A DNA stretch of 64,000 nt from Dioscorea cayenensis subsp. rotundata. Lineage: Eukaryota > Streptophyta > Magnoliopsida > Dioscoreales > Dioscoreaceae. Below the pieces are notes generated by a model. That model saw nothing but the letters and a program-made list of their open reading frames with translations. It had not been told where the DNA came from and made no database searches. Shown here one piece after another: positions 11,301-25,203 of this stretch. Within the stretch, counting starts at the first letter, position 1. Every line of letters begins with the position of its first letter. The position numbers were made by a program, and so were the translations under genes. Location: positions 6,049,501 through 6,113,500 of the forward strand of contig NC_052474.1 of NCBI RefSeq assembly GCF_009730915.1, read 5' to 3'.

Positions 11301-12116
11301 TTCTTTTTTGAGGGGAGGGAAAATATGTATTTTGCTCTATTATCATAGTTTACAGATGTTTATTTATTTTTATTTTCATATATATATATATGGGTAAACA
11401 GTGTTTGAGGAGAAATTAAACATCATTTAAAGACATGGCTAAAACAAATTACGGTTTTATAACTATAAATTTGAAAGAATTGCTTATCTCCCCGATTACA
11501 CACATTTATAAAAAAAAAATTTAATTAAATTATTTATCACTTTGAGTAGTTCTATAAATATTATTTTTTTCCCCAATTTTACTCTTTTAGTAATCTATAA
11601 ATAATATTTTTTTCCAATTTTACTTAAAAGAAGTTTGTATATTAATAAAAGTAAATAGTTCTAATAAGGAGAAGATCTTATTCATATATTTGTTAAAAAT
11701 TTAAAGATATTAATGATAATTTAAAAATTTATGCAAAGTTTAAATGTGATAGGTAAAATGAAACCAAAAAAAAATAGTAAAACAAATGACTTGTATTACC
11801 ATCCAAACCCTAAGGTGGGATTTCTTACGATCTAACTGCCATTAACATTTTTCCAAGAGGACAATAAAATATGCCCCTGACTAAGTAATGGCATCTTTAC
11901 CAGTTTCAAACTTACAAAATCTGCCTCGAATTATCATACTACATAATTTAAATCAACATTTTGCCCTTGCAAAGTCATTATTATTTTTTTTCATCTTGCC
12001 ATTTATAAAGTCACAAATTCAAAAGGGTAATTATCCAAAATTCCAAAGGTTAACTCTTTGATAGAGACTACGCTAATTAAGCTAGTGTAGTAAATACAAT
12101 ACATTGCTTGATATAA

Positions 12117-12139
12117 TATATATATATATATATATATAT
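12117..12139. repeat. (AT)n microsatellite
   Basis: A pure TA run of about 11 units in AT-rich intergenic DNA. Confidence 0.9.
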
Positions 12140-12959
12140 TTGATATTTCACCAACAACCTGTTAATCTATTAATATTGGATCCTATATATAATAATTATA
12201 TTTTATTAAAAAAATAATAATAAATTTAAACTTTAACTCACACAAAATGGGAGCACACAAATGAATTGAAATATTAACTCTTTCGATTGGACATGCATCT
12301 AACATGACTAATACACTTTATAAATAAATAAATACCCTAGTAAAACCCCACACCAAGTTGCAATTCCATTCATTGTTGTCTGAAAAACAATCTGAAATTT
12401 AAATAGCAAAAACAATTCTACAAGGAAAGGTTACATTTTCCTAATATCAAAAAATAGGAATCACAACAACAAAGGAAAAACAAAACTAAACAATCAAACA
12501 TAAGAATGAACACAAATCACAGGGGTGGCAAGAGCGCAATAACACTTGTATACACCTATCAAACCAAACCAAAGAATCCAAAGTAAACAAGATAAATAAG
12601 TGATGAGGAATCAAACAATCAAACAATTGGAACCGAAAATAGTCACCTTGCTGAGTACAACCTACAAGTTCCGATAGCATCAAACTTAGGATATATTTGC
12701 ATTTGTGAGAAATTAAAATTTATTCACTATACAACCGCGATGCCAATAATTAAGGATGCCAAAAATGCATGGTAAAACGTTTAAGCATCCCTAAAACTAG
12801 ACAGTGATGCTGCACCAGGTGTTAGTAGACAACAATAAAGTAAAATTTTGCACATCTAAGGCATATCTAACACACAAGTGCCCGATTAGGGGTTGCCTTC
12901 AATCGACAAGCTTTCACATTTCTAAGGGTAAGAACTTGGTGATGCAAACCAAGGCAAGT

Positions 12960-15900
12960 TTATGAAACTGTTCGACCATAGCAAACAGAGGCAATGTAAA
13001 GATTTTTGGCCCACTTCTCCTGCAAGCAAACAAAAACATATTCAGCTGTCTAGATTATCATGCCATCAAAATAAACATTAGGGCATGAAAGAGAACCACC
13101 TTCACATGCTGACTTGGAAATGCAGAAGTTCTTAGAGTCTCTTGTGTTTCATCAACAGGCCGCCTTCTTGGTACACTAAGAACAAATGCAGCCTGGTCCC
13201 ATGTTGCAGCAGTGGCGGTTATGCGATACCCACCATCCCACCTCCGGTGGATACCTTCACTTGGGTACAGGAAGTCGAGCTCAACAACCTATAGAATGGA
13301 AAAATATCAGCACAAGTCTCATGCACTAATTACTTCTGATACAATTAAGAGAAGTTCTATAATTTTATTCAGAAACCTGATCACTAAATCCAGCATTTCG
13401 GGACATGACAACACCCCATCTAGTTCCGGCAGTGGCCATGGCAGTGACGTAGAAACCTTCTCTCCATTTCTTGTTTATCCACTTGAATGGAAAAGAATCA
13501 CTGACTTTGTAGGATTGCTGAGCATATTGGGTACCTGAAGCAGAAAGCATGAGCACTGCAAAAACTTGGGGGGATAGCTAGGCCTTTCATTGATCAAGGG
13601 AGACTTTACCTTTAGACATCACCACCAAGGAGCTTCCGTTGTTTGCCCCCGCTAATGCACTGATGTAAAAATTTTTCTCCCATTGCTCCATTATCCATTC
13701 CTGAAAGCAATGGAAAAAAAGGTCAAAAATTATTGATGAAAATTTTGATGCCAAAAAGAAACTGTTTGCATGGTAGCATACACTCACTGCAGGAACATTT
13801 CAAGTTTGCTAAGTGATCAGGAAATTTTTGCAACATAAGAATCTAACGCAGCTAGGTAATATTAAAATAAACCACAATTTCAGCACAAAAGGGAAATGCA
13901 TGACTCCTCACTTTGTGAAGAAAATTTGCTGATAGCTCATAAACTTGGGCAGTAAACCCAGTGCCTGCGTCCATAATCAGTGCCCACAGATTTGTGCAAG
14001 AAGCAACACAGCTGATAAATAAACCATCTTCATTTCCTTTCTCAATATGCTGCACGAGCCTAGCATCAGCAACATTGTAGTGATACCTAAAACAAGAAAG
14101 AAAAAACTGTCAGCTGATGTCATTATCCCTTTTCTTGTCTATGTAGTAAAAGTTAGGCAAATGCCTTTGCTTCATTGGTCGCCGGGAATTATAAACACTA
14201 ATCCATTGTGTCGCAGGCATCCCCATCCTGACTTTCTTCTTTGGCTGTTCATCATCTTCATCTTCAATCATTAACCGGCCTCTCTTTTGACCAACCTGGT
14301 ATATAAGCTTCACAACAATTGACCAAATATTAGATCTAAACAAGGTGAAGAAACCAAGACACTGATTACACAACACTGCCATACCTTCTGTGCCCCATCA
14401 GTGTTAATTGGCCTGATATCAGGATTTGGACCTACTATACCATCGAAAAGGGAAATACATTTGGCATAATTAGGTTCCTCATCAAACTTTAAGTTGACCA
14501 CATACTCAACAAATTGTCTGAAAGGATGTGGACAAAAGCAACACAGTGATTCTGGAGATGTGGCCATCTTCTTTTTGCACACAAGAAAACCTTTATTCTC
14601 CCCCTGTGAGCAGAAATAGGAAGGCACATAAGATTTTAATAACAAAAGCAAGCATGATTGGCCTAAAATGCAAGTAAAATATCTAAACCTGGTATCCTTG
14701 CCATGGTAGACGGCCACGAAGTAGAAAAATAAGTGTGTAGGCAAGGGATTCTAGGTCATCCCTCCTGCTTCCTGTCCTTCCTAGGTGTGCATGAACACTA
14801 GCATAGCGTACAGTTCCTCTGGAATATTAAATTACAAATCCAGAATTCCTCAAAATATATTCAATAACATAGATAAATCATGTAAGTATTGTTAGAAGGA
14901 ATGACCATGTTTAGCATTGTTAATAGAAATGAGGGGAAGAATTACTGTAGTGCACCTGAAAACATCTGGTCGTTGGTCGTAATCGACATGTTGACCGCTA
15001 GAAGTATCCTTCCACCTAGTGGCTGACAATCACATCATTCATAAATATTTAGAAGTTAAATACATCCAAAGGGTGAATGGCAGACCATAGCCAGATAGCG
15101 CACAAGAATATCAGAAAGGCATTTATTACCCAAGCCAAGATCAACAAGGAATAGTTTTTTCTCTTCAGGAGTCCCTGAAGGACCAAGTAAGAAGTTCTCA
15201 GGTTTCACATCTCCATGCACATAACTATCATGCAAAATGGTTAAAGAATAAGCATTCAGATATTAAAAGCAAAACATCAAGTTAAACAATGTCAAATAAA
15301 CAACCAGATCAATACTAAAGTGGTCATAACAATCACAATTCCAAACACAAGAAATTAAGTACCCTTTAGAGTGCATCTTCTCTAAAATGGAAATTGCTTC
15401 AATGCCAATGCAAGCAACCATTTCAATAGACATGCTGCAAAAAGGGATAAAAAGGTACAGTTTAGCCATACAGGCGCCGGTCATGACTGGGAGAGAAGTA
15501 CCAAAAAGACTAAAGTTAAGAGGTAACACAAACGTGTGAGAATTATTATTCCAAACATCCCATAGACTTGGCCCCAACATGTCCATGACCTGAACAATAT
15601 ACAATAATTAATTATTCGCCTTTAAACGAAAATGTAATTGGGAACATCAAAGACTGACATTTGAAAATTTATCAATTACCATGACATAATAGTCCCCTTG
15701 GCGGCCCTTGTAATGAACACGTGGCACCCCATGAATACCACCAAGGGTGCTACATAAGAAAAGATAATGGAGGTCAGCAATAGTAAAACCCAACATTTTC
15801 CACACACACACACACACACAAAAAAAATCCAAATATTGATAACATAACACAAGTGAACATGACTTTACTCACTTGTAAACCTGCCACTCATATGGAGGTC

Positions 15901-17608
15901 CATAATTGCATCCTTTACTGCTTCTATGCTCAAATTTTAATGCCACCTAACATATAAACAAGCCAAGATTCATGTGTGTGTGTGAGAGAGAGAGCGAGCG
16001 AGCAAGGAGGGGGAGAGAGGAGGGAGGGAATATGTGCAGAAATCACACAAACCTCTACAGCATTAGAACCAGGAATTCTATCATTTGCATTAGCAGGTGA
16101 CATACGCCGACCAACATAAACTTGTCCAAAGCCCCCTTTTCCTAGTTTCTTTTCAATTTTATACACAGGTGAATTGCCAATCTGGACCTGTTGCCAAAGA
16201 AAAGCAATGGATGAAAACAATGCATGCCTATATGCAATATTACTGTTGGGTTTTGCACATTGTAGTGAAAAAAAAATAATAGTATAAGGCTTGAGGATCT
16301 TACTCATAATGAAGAAAAGACATTATTTCAGGTATAACTACAGCGAAAAGTTCAATGGAAATTTTAAAATTCAAACAAATATAATCATTGTTAGAAATAC
16401 ATTCAGGGCAGGTTTACCAAAAGGAAAACATGAAATAAAAAAGGAAAATTCAAACTGATGATGTGCCCTTAAGAATCAAACTAATAATCCTGCAAATCTT
16501 TAGAGACAGGTGCATAATAAGACAGATGAAATATACGTGAATTTTACACCTGACCAATAGGAGATATTGTACAACCACTCTTGTAAAAACTACCTCGCCT
16601 AAGTTACACGTACATATGTGAGGTAGGACACATCTAAGATCAAGAGACCAAGGAAGATAAATCACAAGAGAAGGTTTGCAGAAAACCACAAAGATGACCC
16701 TCTGAATAATCAAACTTTCTTCAAAACAGCATCAGGAAGAGCTACAAAATTTGCTCCTTGCTCAACTGCTCATCAAGTAACTCATGAGCAAGATGGCCAT
16801 ACATCGACGTACAGATCATAATGTGGACAAGTGAATAGCACTCAGCAGATCATGATGATCTTAATTTCCTTGATCTGCTCCTAGATCCAAATTTTCATGC
16901 TCAAAGTGCAACCTCACACACCTGTCTAGCCTCAGTAACGCTTACTAATAATTCCTAGATAACTAGGAGTAACCCATGTGAGGAGCCTAAAACCATTCCA
17001 AGAAGCATGCATCATCCTCAAACTATCCTGCCTTCAGAGCAGCAAAATATCCAATTTACTAAAGCACAACACAGTTCCTTGAAACTACAAAATATAGGCA
17101 ATCGTTACATAAAAACAGGAGAAAGTAACAGAAAAGAAATCAACAAGACAATCAATGTCCGATATTGGAGAAAAATAATTCAAGAAAGAATGGTATCTAA
17201 CCCATTTATCACACTATTTATCAAGAAGTAAATATGACGACAAATAAATGAAATTAAAGAAGCAAAAGAACTAACCTTCTCGGGGAGCGGCGCGGTGCTC
17301 CCCTCGTCCTCCCCGCCAGCAAGCTTATCGGCGCTCTTCCCACCGCTATCAAACTCATCCATTCTCCTCTCGCCAACCTCCTCCTGGTTCTCCTCCTCCC
17401 CGCCACCAAGCGCGCCGATCTCGCCAACGCCCTCAGGGAGCCCGACCTCCTCCTTGGGCTCAACAACCACGATCTCCTCCGCCGCCTGGCGGCCCCTCGT
17501 CGCCGGCCTCCTTCTCCTGGCTGCCCCGGCGGCGCCGCGTCTCTCGCTCTGCACCACGGGATTAGGCTGCGCCCGGCCCCGTCGCGGTCCACTACGCAGC
17601 TCTGGCAT
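12960..17608 (-). CDS. MLK: MUT9-like (casein kinase 1-like) Ser/Thr protein kinase, MLK/PPK family
   Basis: Sixteen minus-strand exons keep phase and encode 688 aa: 17608-17276, 16187-16053, 15946-15873, 15749-15680, 15589-15534, 15434-15363, 15224-15130, 15022-14956, 14818-14689, 14603-14385, 14307-14165, 14086-13912, 13700-13610, 13534-13377, 13288-13100, 13019-12960. An acidic and Arg-rich N-terminus beginning MPELRSG is followed by the kinase domain. The glycine loop is [11 protein letters not shown], the lysine lies in VALKF, the catalytic loop is HGDVKPENF (near residue 252), and DLG stands in place of DFG. After the kinase come a basic PKKKVRMG segment and a conserved C-terminal domain ending CYGRTVS. 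Plant MLK/PPK kinases are nuclear. They phosphorylate histone H3 Thr3 and light-signalling proteins such as CRY2 and PIF3. The start at 17608 matches the family. An in-frame ATG 16 codons upstream (17656) looks like 5' UTR. Intron 11 needs a GC donor. Confidence 0.95.
15801..15820. repeat. (CA)n microsatellite in kinase intron 3
   Basis: About ten CA units followed by an A-run inside the intron between exons 3 and 4 of the kinase gene. Confidence 0.85.
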
Positions 17609-18382
17609 CTTCATCCATTGACCCTCATGCTTGGAGAACCTAAAACCTCTTCTCAAAACCTAGCGCTCAGGAGGCAATCCGACGAGGGGGGAGCCGGAGA
17701 GAAACTCCGGCGATCGCCAATCGAACAACCGCGTGATCGAGATCGGAGAAGGAGGACGGATTTGAAGGAATTAGGGCTCAGAGAAACAACGATCGCAGAT
17801 GAGATTTGGGGGCTCGAGGGATTCGAGAGAGATTTGGGGACGGTGATGAAGAGAGAGGACAATGGAGTCTTTAAATCTAAACTCGAGGGCATTTGTGGAA
17901 AATAAGCTCGCCGCTTTGCTTTCTTGGTTGGCTGCTGCATGTGAGAAACTCTGATACCTAATCGCAAAGCAGGATGGACGATGAGGATTAAATCTTGGGC
18001 CGCGTGAGGACTTGGGGGCGAATTACCGAGTAAACGAGGGGTGAGGATGAATAAATGGTGAGATGGATGAAAGTGCTACGAGTAACGGCCGAACAGCGAA
18101 CAGCTGAAGTAACGCCACTTGTACGTGAATAAGTGGGGCCCAGAGGAGACTCAGGCGACTAGCACGGGACCAGGATGGTCAACGGAATAGAATCTTAAAT
18201 ATACAACAAGGGCATATAAGTAATTGCAGCTTTGTAAGGACTCCTACTTAATTTGTGGAAGCATATTGGTTGGAGTCTTCATATATCGCGGGTCAATTGT
18301 AATAATTGTATATGCCCCTTGACTTGAGGAGAGTATAAAAAGCAGTCATGTTTAGCTCATCCTTTGTCTATTCGAGGCCATG
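17609..18382. other. Promoter-side region of the kinase gene
   Basis: This 5' flank of the minus-strand kinase gene starts GC-rich next to the coding start and becomes AT-rich farther out. It shows no gene. A TATA-like tataaaaag at about 18334 reads on the plus strand and has no plus-strand gene behind it, so the core promoter of the kinase gene could not be placed. Confidence 0.4.
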
Positions 18383-18390
18383 TTCAACTC

Positions 18391-18887
18391 TAGTGGTGTC
18401 AAATGGGTCGTGCCGGCCCGGGCCCAGCATGGCCCGGCATGAGTTGGACCGTACTTGACCCAAGATACAGTCTACTAAAGATCGTGTCCGGCAGAGATGC
18501 ACTCAAACCCCCAGGGCCGTCTTGGGCTAGGGGTTTGCTGACCATGGGCTGCAGACTTACTTGCCCGGCCTTTACTAGCTAAGCACGCCTAAAGTCGCAA
18601 AGTTTTTTTCCAATTTTTTTTTAATTTTTTGGTATATTTTTTATTTTTTTAATCAATAAGGCTTTTAGTTCTATGTTTTTGAATTTTAGGATTTTTTTTT
18701 TAATATTTTTTTAGCAAATTTAAGGTATTTTTTATATTTTTGGGGTTTAAAATAAAAAATATGAATATAATATAACCAGGGCCACGTGCGGGCTGACCTT
18801 GGTGGTTGGCGGGTCGTGCCGGCCCGAGCACGCATAGTGCGTGGGCCGTATGGGCCCGAGGCCGGGTCGGCCCGTTTGACACCACTA
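18391..18887. mobile_element. hAT-type MITE, 497 bp
   Basis: The element starts tagtggtgtcaaatgggtcg and ends with the inverted counterpart, which reads tagtggtgtcaaacgggcc inward. Perfect 8 bp duplications ttcaactc flank it (18383-18390 and 18888-18895), the hAT target size. Both ends are extremely GC-rich while the centre is a run of T and A. The block gggtcgtgccggcccg also occurs in direct orientation near both ends. There is no coding capacity, so any mobility would depend on an autonomous hAT element. Confidence 0.9.
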
Positions 18888-21800
18888 TTCAACTCCCAAA
18901 AAATGCACTTATTTTTTACTGGGGTTAGACATCTTCTAAGGTTGTTGTTAAGTCTGATGACGTGGATTGGCATTATATGACAAGTCAATGTGTGACATGG
19001 CAAGAGAATGATGACGTGGCTAGAGATGACTCATCAAAGTAAAAGGTGACTAGGATGATGATCAAAGTTGAAGATTTTATTTAGGCCCTATTTGGATGCA
19101 AAATAAAAAAATATGGCATAATTTTATTATGCAAGAAGTGCAAGTGATTATTAAAATTATGACATATTTTATTCCTACATAATGGGTGTTTGGGTAACTA
19201 AATAAAAAAATATTACAAAAATTATTATATATTTTTTTCTTATATAATGAGTGTTTGTTTTGCATAATAAATAATTATTACATAATAAATATAACCGTTG
19301 GTTTATAACCGTTGGTAATTAAATTTTGAAAAATAGCCGTTAAAATATAGCCGTTGTAAATATAGTCGTTATAATTATAGCCGTTATCATTTTTCCCTAT
19401 TTATACACAACATGAATCCTTTGCATTATACACATAACTGAAAAAAAAAAATTCATAGTTCTAACCATTGTTTCACCATGGATTCCTTAAATCTTTGGAG
19501 GAAAAGAAATGAATAAGATGATCTACTTATGCTCAACAATTGGTCAAGAGAATGTTCAGCACCTTCCAGCAATGTAGAACATCACACATCCATTCTTACA
19601 GGTGATGCATATGTACAAGAAATTCTTCAAGGTCATGAGGAACGTTGAAAAGAGAATTTCGTATCGAGCCTTATATATTTCAAGCACTGGTTGATCGTCT
19701 AAGAGAAAAATCTCTCCTCTGCAACTCAAAACGGACAACAGTCGAGGAGCAACTAGCAATGTTCATGTACACTCTAGCTCATAATGCTAGTAACCGTGAT
19801 GTCCAAGATCGATTTCAACATTCTGCAGAAACGGTTAGTCGATATTTTAGTAAAGTACTTAAAGCTGTTAATCGACTTGCTCGTGAATATATAGAACCTC
19901 CATCGACACTGACATCACCGGTTATTCAGAATACCCGAAAATTTTCCCATATTTCAAGGTAGGCAAATCTATATATTATGAAGTTTATTGTGAATTTTTG
20001 TTCGTCTTTATAAATGTTTATATGTTTGTTTATTTTTTAGGATTGTGTTGGTGCTATTGATGGAACACATATTCCAATCACGATTTCTTTGGATAAGCAA
20101 GATCCTTACAGAAACAGGAAGCAAACGTTATCACAGAATGTTATGGTCAGTGGCGGAACCAAGGGGGCGGCGGGGGCTTGCACATGGCGCCTGAAAAAGT
20201 CATTGAAGCTAGCCTCACCCGAGGTTGCGGAGAAGGAAGCCCCCATCCCGGGAAGAAACTCCACTCAATGGACCACCTGCATAAATAATCTACACTTCTT
20301 GAGCTTTGCGATGATGCCGGATTGTAGGAGTCGTCGGGACGACCATCTCTTGGAATCTAAAAGGAATGGATCATGGAGAATGAAGACTTGAAAAAAAGTG
20401 GCGAGTGAGGAGGTGCTCGGGGTGGAGCTACGGACAAGAAGAAGAAGCTAGTCAAATAGTCAAACTATAGAGAATAAAAAAATGCCAAAGCCAAAAGAGA
20501 TAAATGGTTACATGGGGTCAATCTTCTCTTGAGAATATGTGGTGTCATGGTTTCATTGGCTTGGCTTGGGAGTTGGGACTCGGGTGTTTAACTTAGGATC
20601 CGATAAGAAACACAAGTAACACATGTGATAAATCCGAATCCTCTCATTCTCATTGAATTTTGTTATCAGGTTATCGGATTTAAATTAAGATCCGAATCAA
20701 TACCCAAATTTTTTTCATTGGTTTGCCCTCAACGGCTCAAAATCGACCCGTTGCTCTTACTCATCGAGATAAATCCCTAGATCAAAAAAATTCCCTTCTC
20801 TAGTTCTCTTGGTAGTTGCTGTCCATTGTATCCTCAACAAACAAGATCTTGACTCTTAAGTCTTGACTCCTTCTCCTTGAGCCTTGAATCCTTGATTCTT
20901 GGTGTTTCTCCAAAGTTCAAACTCCAAAGTGTAACTATGTAAGCATTATGTGTTAGTGTGTGTAATTTATTTTTAAATTTTTTGTTCATCATTCATCAGA
21001 GTCATGAAGCAGTGTTACGTTGTTTTTTTTTTTTTTCAGAAAATCTCATATTCAAAGAATTTGGCTTTGACTCTTTGGGGATTGAGTTTGAAACTTGAGA
21101 GCCATTTTTGTAACTTGTAAGTATTTGTTCTTTTACTTAAGATTTGTATGAGCTTATTTACTTGAGAGTCATTTTTGTAACTTGTAAGTATTTGTTCCAT
21201 GGACTTGTCTATGGAGATGCTATAAAAATCAGTCAAATTAAGATACATGATTATTGATTAATGTGAATGATTAAATGATTGATCATTGATAATGATAGTT
21301 ACTTGAGTTGAATATATTAACAAAGCACTTAAGAACACCATAATTTTTATATTCTCCAACTTGGCAACTTATATTGCAAGTTTGCAACAACATCTGTGAT
21401 TCGATCACTTCAACGAGAAAAAAGCTGAAAAAAAGAAACATAAATTTTTCAGATTTTTCAAACTATGAGAATGAGCTATAAAGACCATGGATTGATTATT
21501 GATATTTGATAATAACCATCAATTGAATTGAGACATTTTTCATTTGATAATATCCGATTTTCAGATTTTTCATTTGATTATTGACATTGGCTTGTATTAT
21601 CCGATGGTCATAGTCTTCAACTTTACAAGGTATCCTCATGTAATTAATGATCTGATTTGATAGGCAATTAATGAAACAAGGATTTGTGGTGTTCATTCTT
21701 CATAATAAGTCTTTTTAATTGATTAAATTGAATTGATTAAATGATTTGATTTGATGGCTCTGGTCATGAATCATGATCCACAATAGGTGGTATGAGAACT

Positions 21801-22525
21801 AGCATTCCATACCCCCATGACATTATCTAATAGAATATGCTAGGAAATAAGGAATGTGTTTATTTCTCATTTAGTAATCACTCATTAGATAATTTACATG
21901 AATCTATCAAATCTATAACATGCACTCTTAGTAATCACTCATTGGATAATTTACATGAACACATAATTTTCTTCTCAGAATGAACTTGGTTTTATTTGAT
22001 CCAACACTTGCTTATTTGTGTATGTAACACATCATTTATTCCCTGATTATTAATATTTTGCTTATTGACCTTCATGATTAATTTATTGGGTTTTAATGTT
22101 TAATGCAATTGTGAATAGCCTTATAGCCATATTTCCTTGAGGCTGATATAGAAACTTATGTTATTGTCCAAATTTTCCTTAGAGATAGTCAAGTGTTTTG
22201 CTTTGAATAAGAACAACATCAACATATAACCATATCTAGATAAGTATTAGAAGAAAACACTACTTAAGTTGTTGTACTAGATGATCATCCAGGGGAGAAA
22301 TAAATTTTGTTGGACTGCACTCTATTTCTTATTTATTAAATTTCATTGTTTGTTTAATTTAAATTAATTATCAATTGTTGGAATGCACTCTATGCTTTGA
22401 AATGAATTACAAATATTATTGCCTTTGAATATTTAGTTACTATTTTCTTATCAATTGTATTTATACATGTTTATTTTGATCTTTGAATAATGGATAGCAT
22501 TATACACTTTCATAGCCAATTGGAC

Positions 22526-25068
22526 ATGGATAAATTTTTTTAATTAAAGCGACCACGGAGTGAAGAGTCATCAATTGTCCGAAAGCACCACCGAGCTACG
22601 GATCAAGTGAGAAAAAAAACACCGATGTGAATTTCAATTCAAATGACATCATTAGTGATCCGGGACTACGAAAGCCGATTGAAGACTTTGATATCGGGAT
22701 TAGAGATCAAAGTACTGAAGGGAATATTTAACTAGAGGCCCCTGTCAACCAACTGGCCATAGTTTTCCACAAAAGGAGTACGGCAAACAAAGGAGGAGTT
22801 TTCAGGATGCATGGTTTAAACAATATCCATGGTTGGAGTACAGTGTGACAAAAGATTCAGCATATTGTTTTTGGTGTTACCTTTTCACACCTAGTAGGGG
22901 AAATCGAATAAGAGAAGATGCATTTACTAAAAAAGGGTTCAATAATTGGAAAAAAGCATTAGAAAAATTTGTAGAGCATGTTGGTGTTGTGAACAGTGTG
23001 CATAATGACGCAAGAGTACAATTTCAGAGTTTTCAAAATCAAAGGCATAGCGTGTCACACCAATTGGCTACACATTCACAAGAGATGGAGGTTGAATATC
23101 GTACTCGTTTAACAGCTGTTTTAGATGTGACGCGTTTTCTATTGAAGCAAGGTTTGCCTTTCCGTGGACATGATGAGTCCTTGAGCTCCTTGAACAAGGG
23201 TAATTTCCTTGAGCTACTCGAGTGGTATAGCCTGCGGAATGAAAAGGTTTTTAGGGTGGTTAATCAAAATGCTCCAGCAAATAATCAAATGACTTCGCCG
23301 AAAATTCAGAAGGAGTTAGCAAATGCTTGTGCAACAGAGATTACATGTACTATTGTTGATGATATAGGAGATAAGTATTTTTCTCTTATGATTGATGAAG
23401 CCCGGGATGTGTCAGTAAAGGAGCAAATGGGAGTTGTTTTGCGCTATGTGAGTAAGAATGGGTATGTGATAGAGAGGTTTCTTGCTATGGTTCATGTGCC
23501 AGATACATCAGCTATTTCACTGAAGAATGCCATTGATTGTTTATTTGCTAAACATAGGTTATCTCTTTCAAGACTGAGGGGACAAGGATATGATGGGGCT
23601 TCAAATATGCGAGGAGAATTCAACGGTTTGAAGGCACTTGTCCTAAAAGAAAATCCATATGCAAGGTATATCCATTGTTTTGCTCATCAGCTCCAATTAG
23701 TGATTGTTGCTGTTGCTAAAGACAATCGAATTGTGAGTGATTTTTTCCAATATGTTACTATGATTGTTAATGCGGCGGGGGCATCTTGTAAAAGGAAAGA
23801 CCAACTTCGGCAACATCACCATGACAGGTTGGTTGAGCAATTAGAGAAGGTAGAGATAGCCCGGTGGCGGAGGACAAAAATCAAGAATCCGGTTTAGCAA
23901 GACCGGGTGATACTCGTTGGGGATCGCATTACACTACCATTCTCCGGCTAATCTCAATGTGGACTTGAGTGTTAAATGTCCTTCAAAAATGTGCATGATG
24001 ATGGTGCTTCTAATGACAATAGAGGCATAGCGGCAAGTTTGATTGAAAAAATGGAGAATTATCAATTTGTGTTTGTGATGTATTTGATGAGGCGTTTGTT
24101 GGGAATAACAAATGAGTTATCACTTGCCTTACAACAAAATGATCAAAATATTGTTCAAGCAATGCGTTTGATTGAAGCTGTAAAGGTTCAGCTTCAAGAC
24201 TTAAGGGAGACAGGATGGGAGGCATTTTTGGAGCAAGTTAGATCTTTTTGTGAAGGAAACTCTATCCCGGTGCCTAATATGGAGGATCATATGCGAATCC
24301 GTGGTCGTTCTAGACGGGAAGGGCAAGTCATTACTCATTTTCACCATTACCGCGTTGAAATTTTCTGCGAGGTTAGTATTCTTTATATTCATTTGTAAAT
24401 CTCATTAATTTAGTTTCTTAGAAATATTTGTAATTTTATTATTGTGGCAATGTTAGGTCATTGATTTGATTGCACAAGAAATGCAAAACCGCTTCCCAGA
24501 AACTAGCACAGAGTTACTTCTTCTTCTGTCATGCCTTGATCCAAGGGACTCATTCTCCAAATTCAACATCCATAAGCTACTTCGTCTTGCAGAACTTTAT
24601 CCCGAAGATTTCACAATGACTGAACGCATGATGCTTGAGGATCAACTTGCTACTTTTATTTATGATGTGCGGCATGATCCAGATTTTATAAATGTTGGGG
24701 ACTTAGGAGGTTTTGCTAGGAAGATGGTTGAGACAGGCAAACATATTATTTTTCCACTAATTTATCGCCTTATCGAGTTGGCATTGGTTTTACCAGTTGC
24801 GACAGCTAGTGTTGAGAGGGTGTTTTCGGCGATGAATATTGTGAAAACTGACTTACGTAATAAAATGGGAGACGAGTGGATGAATGATAGCTTGGTTGTC
24901 TATATTGAGCGGGAGGTTTTTGCAACTATAGACAATGAAGCGATTCTACAACGTTTTCAGAAAATGCAAACTCGGCGGATGCAGTTACCTCCTCTTAGTC
25001 TGACCCACATGCCTCACATTTCTAGCACTAACGCTGGCATCGGTTCTAGTTCAAGCATGCATAAATAG
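22526..25068 (+). pseudogene. hAT transposase pseudogene (TTF-type zinc finger, DUF4371, hAT dimerisation domain)
   Basis: The family's usual start MDKFF is seen at 22526 but shifts frame in a T-run. Remnants of DPGLRKPIEDFDIGIRDQ precede another frameshift near 22725. The main frame then gives the zinc-finger segment (DAWFKQYPWLEYS, AYCFWCYLF), the DUF4371 region (NKGNFLELLEWYS, FSLMIDEARDVS) and the core GYDGASNMRGEFNGLK with HCFAHQLQL. Frameshifts near 23870 and 23975 and a stop after SMWT break the next part. A plausible intron (about 24372-24456) precedes the C-terminal dimerisation block VATASVERVFSAMNIVKTDL. The gene is inactive in this copy, though the frame is largely open. Confidence 0.9.
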
Positions 25069-25168
25069 CTATTGTATGTTTTTTTTCCCAATTATGTATT
25101 CAAAGTGTGGTTGTTTAATAAAAAATTTTATTACCTTATTATTTACATTTCGAATAAATACTTATTTA

Positions 25169-25171
<3 letters not shown>

Positions 25172-25201
<30 letters not shown>
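25172..25201. repeat. (AT)n microsatellite near hAT right end
   Basis: About fifteen TA units immediately inside the right terminal region of the hAT element. Confidence 0.9.

Positions 25202-25203
<2 letters not shown>

Larger units (their letters stand above)
10530..12959. other. AT-rich intergenic region downstream of the kinase gene
   Basis: No coding frame with family similarity was found. The region contains a small three-unit repeat near 11.1-11.3 kb, an (AT)n run at 12117 and AT-rich low-complexity DNA. The 3' UTR and polyadenylation site of the minus-strand kinase gene must lie just below 12960. Confidence 0.5.

Noticed and set aside
17254..17905. Several open frames opposite or beside kinase exon 1
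   Set aside because: They are shadows produced by GC-rich coding sequence. The MLK frame has clear homology.
18330..18345. Plus-strand TATA-like box
   Set aside because: No plus-strand gene follows. The next feature is a MITE.
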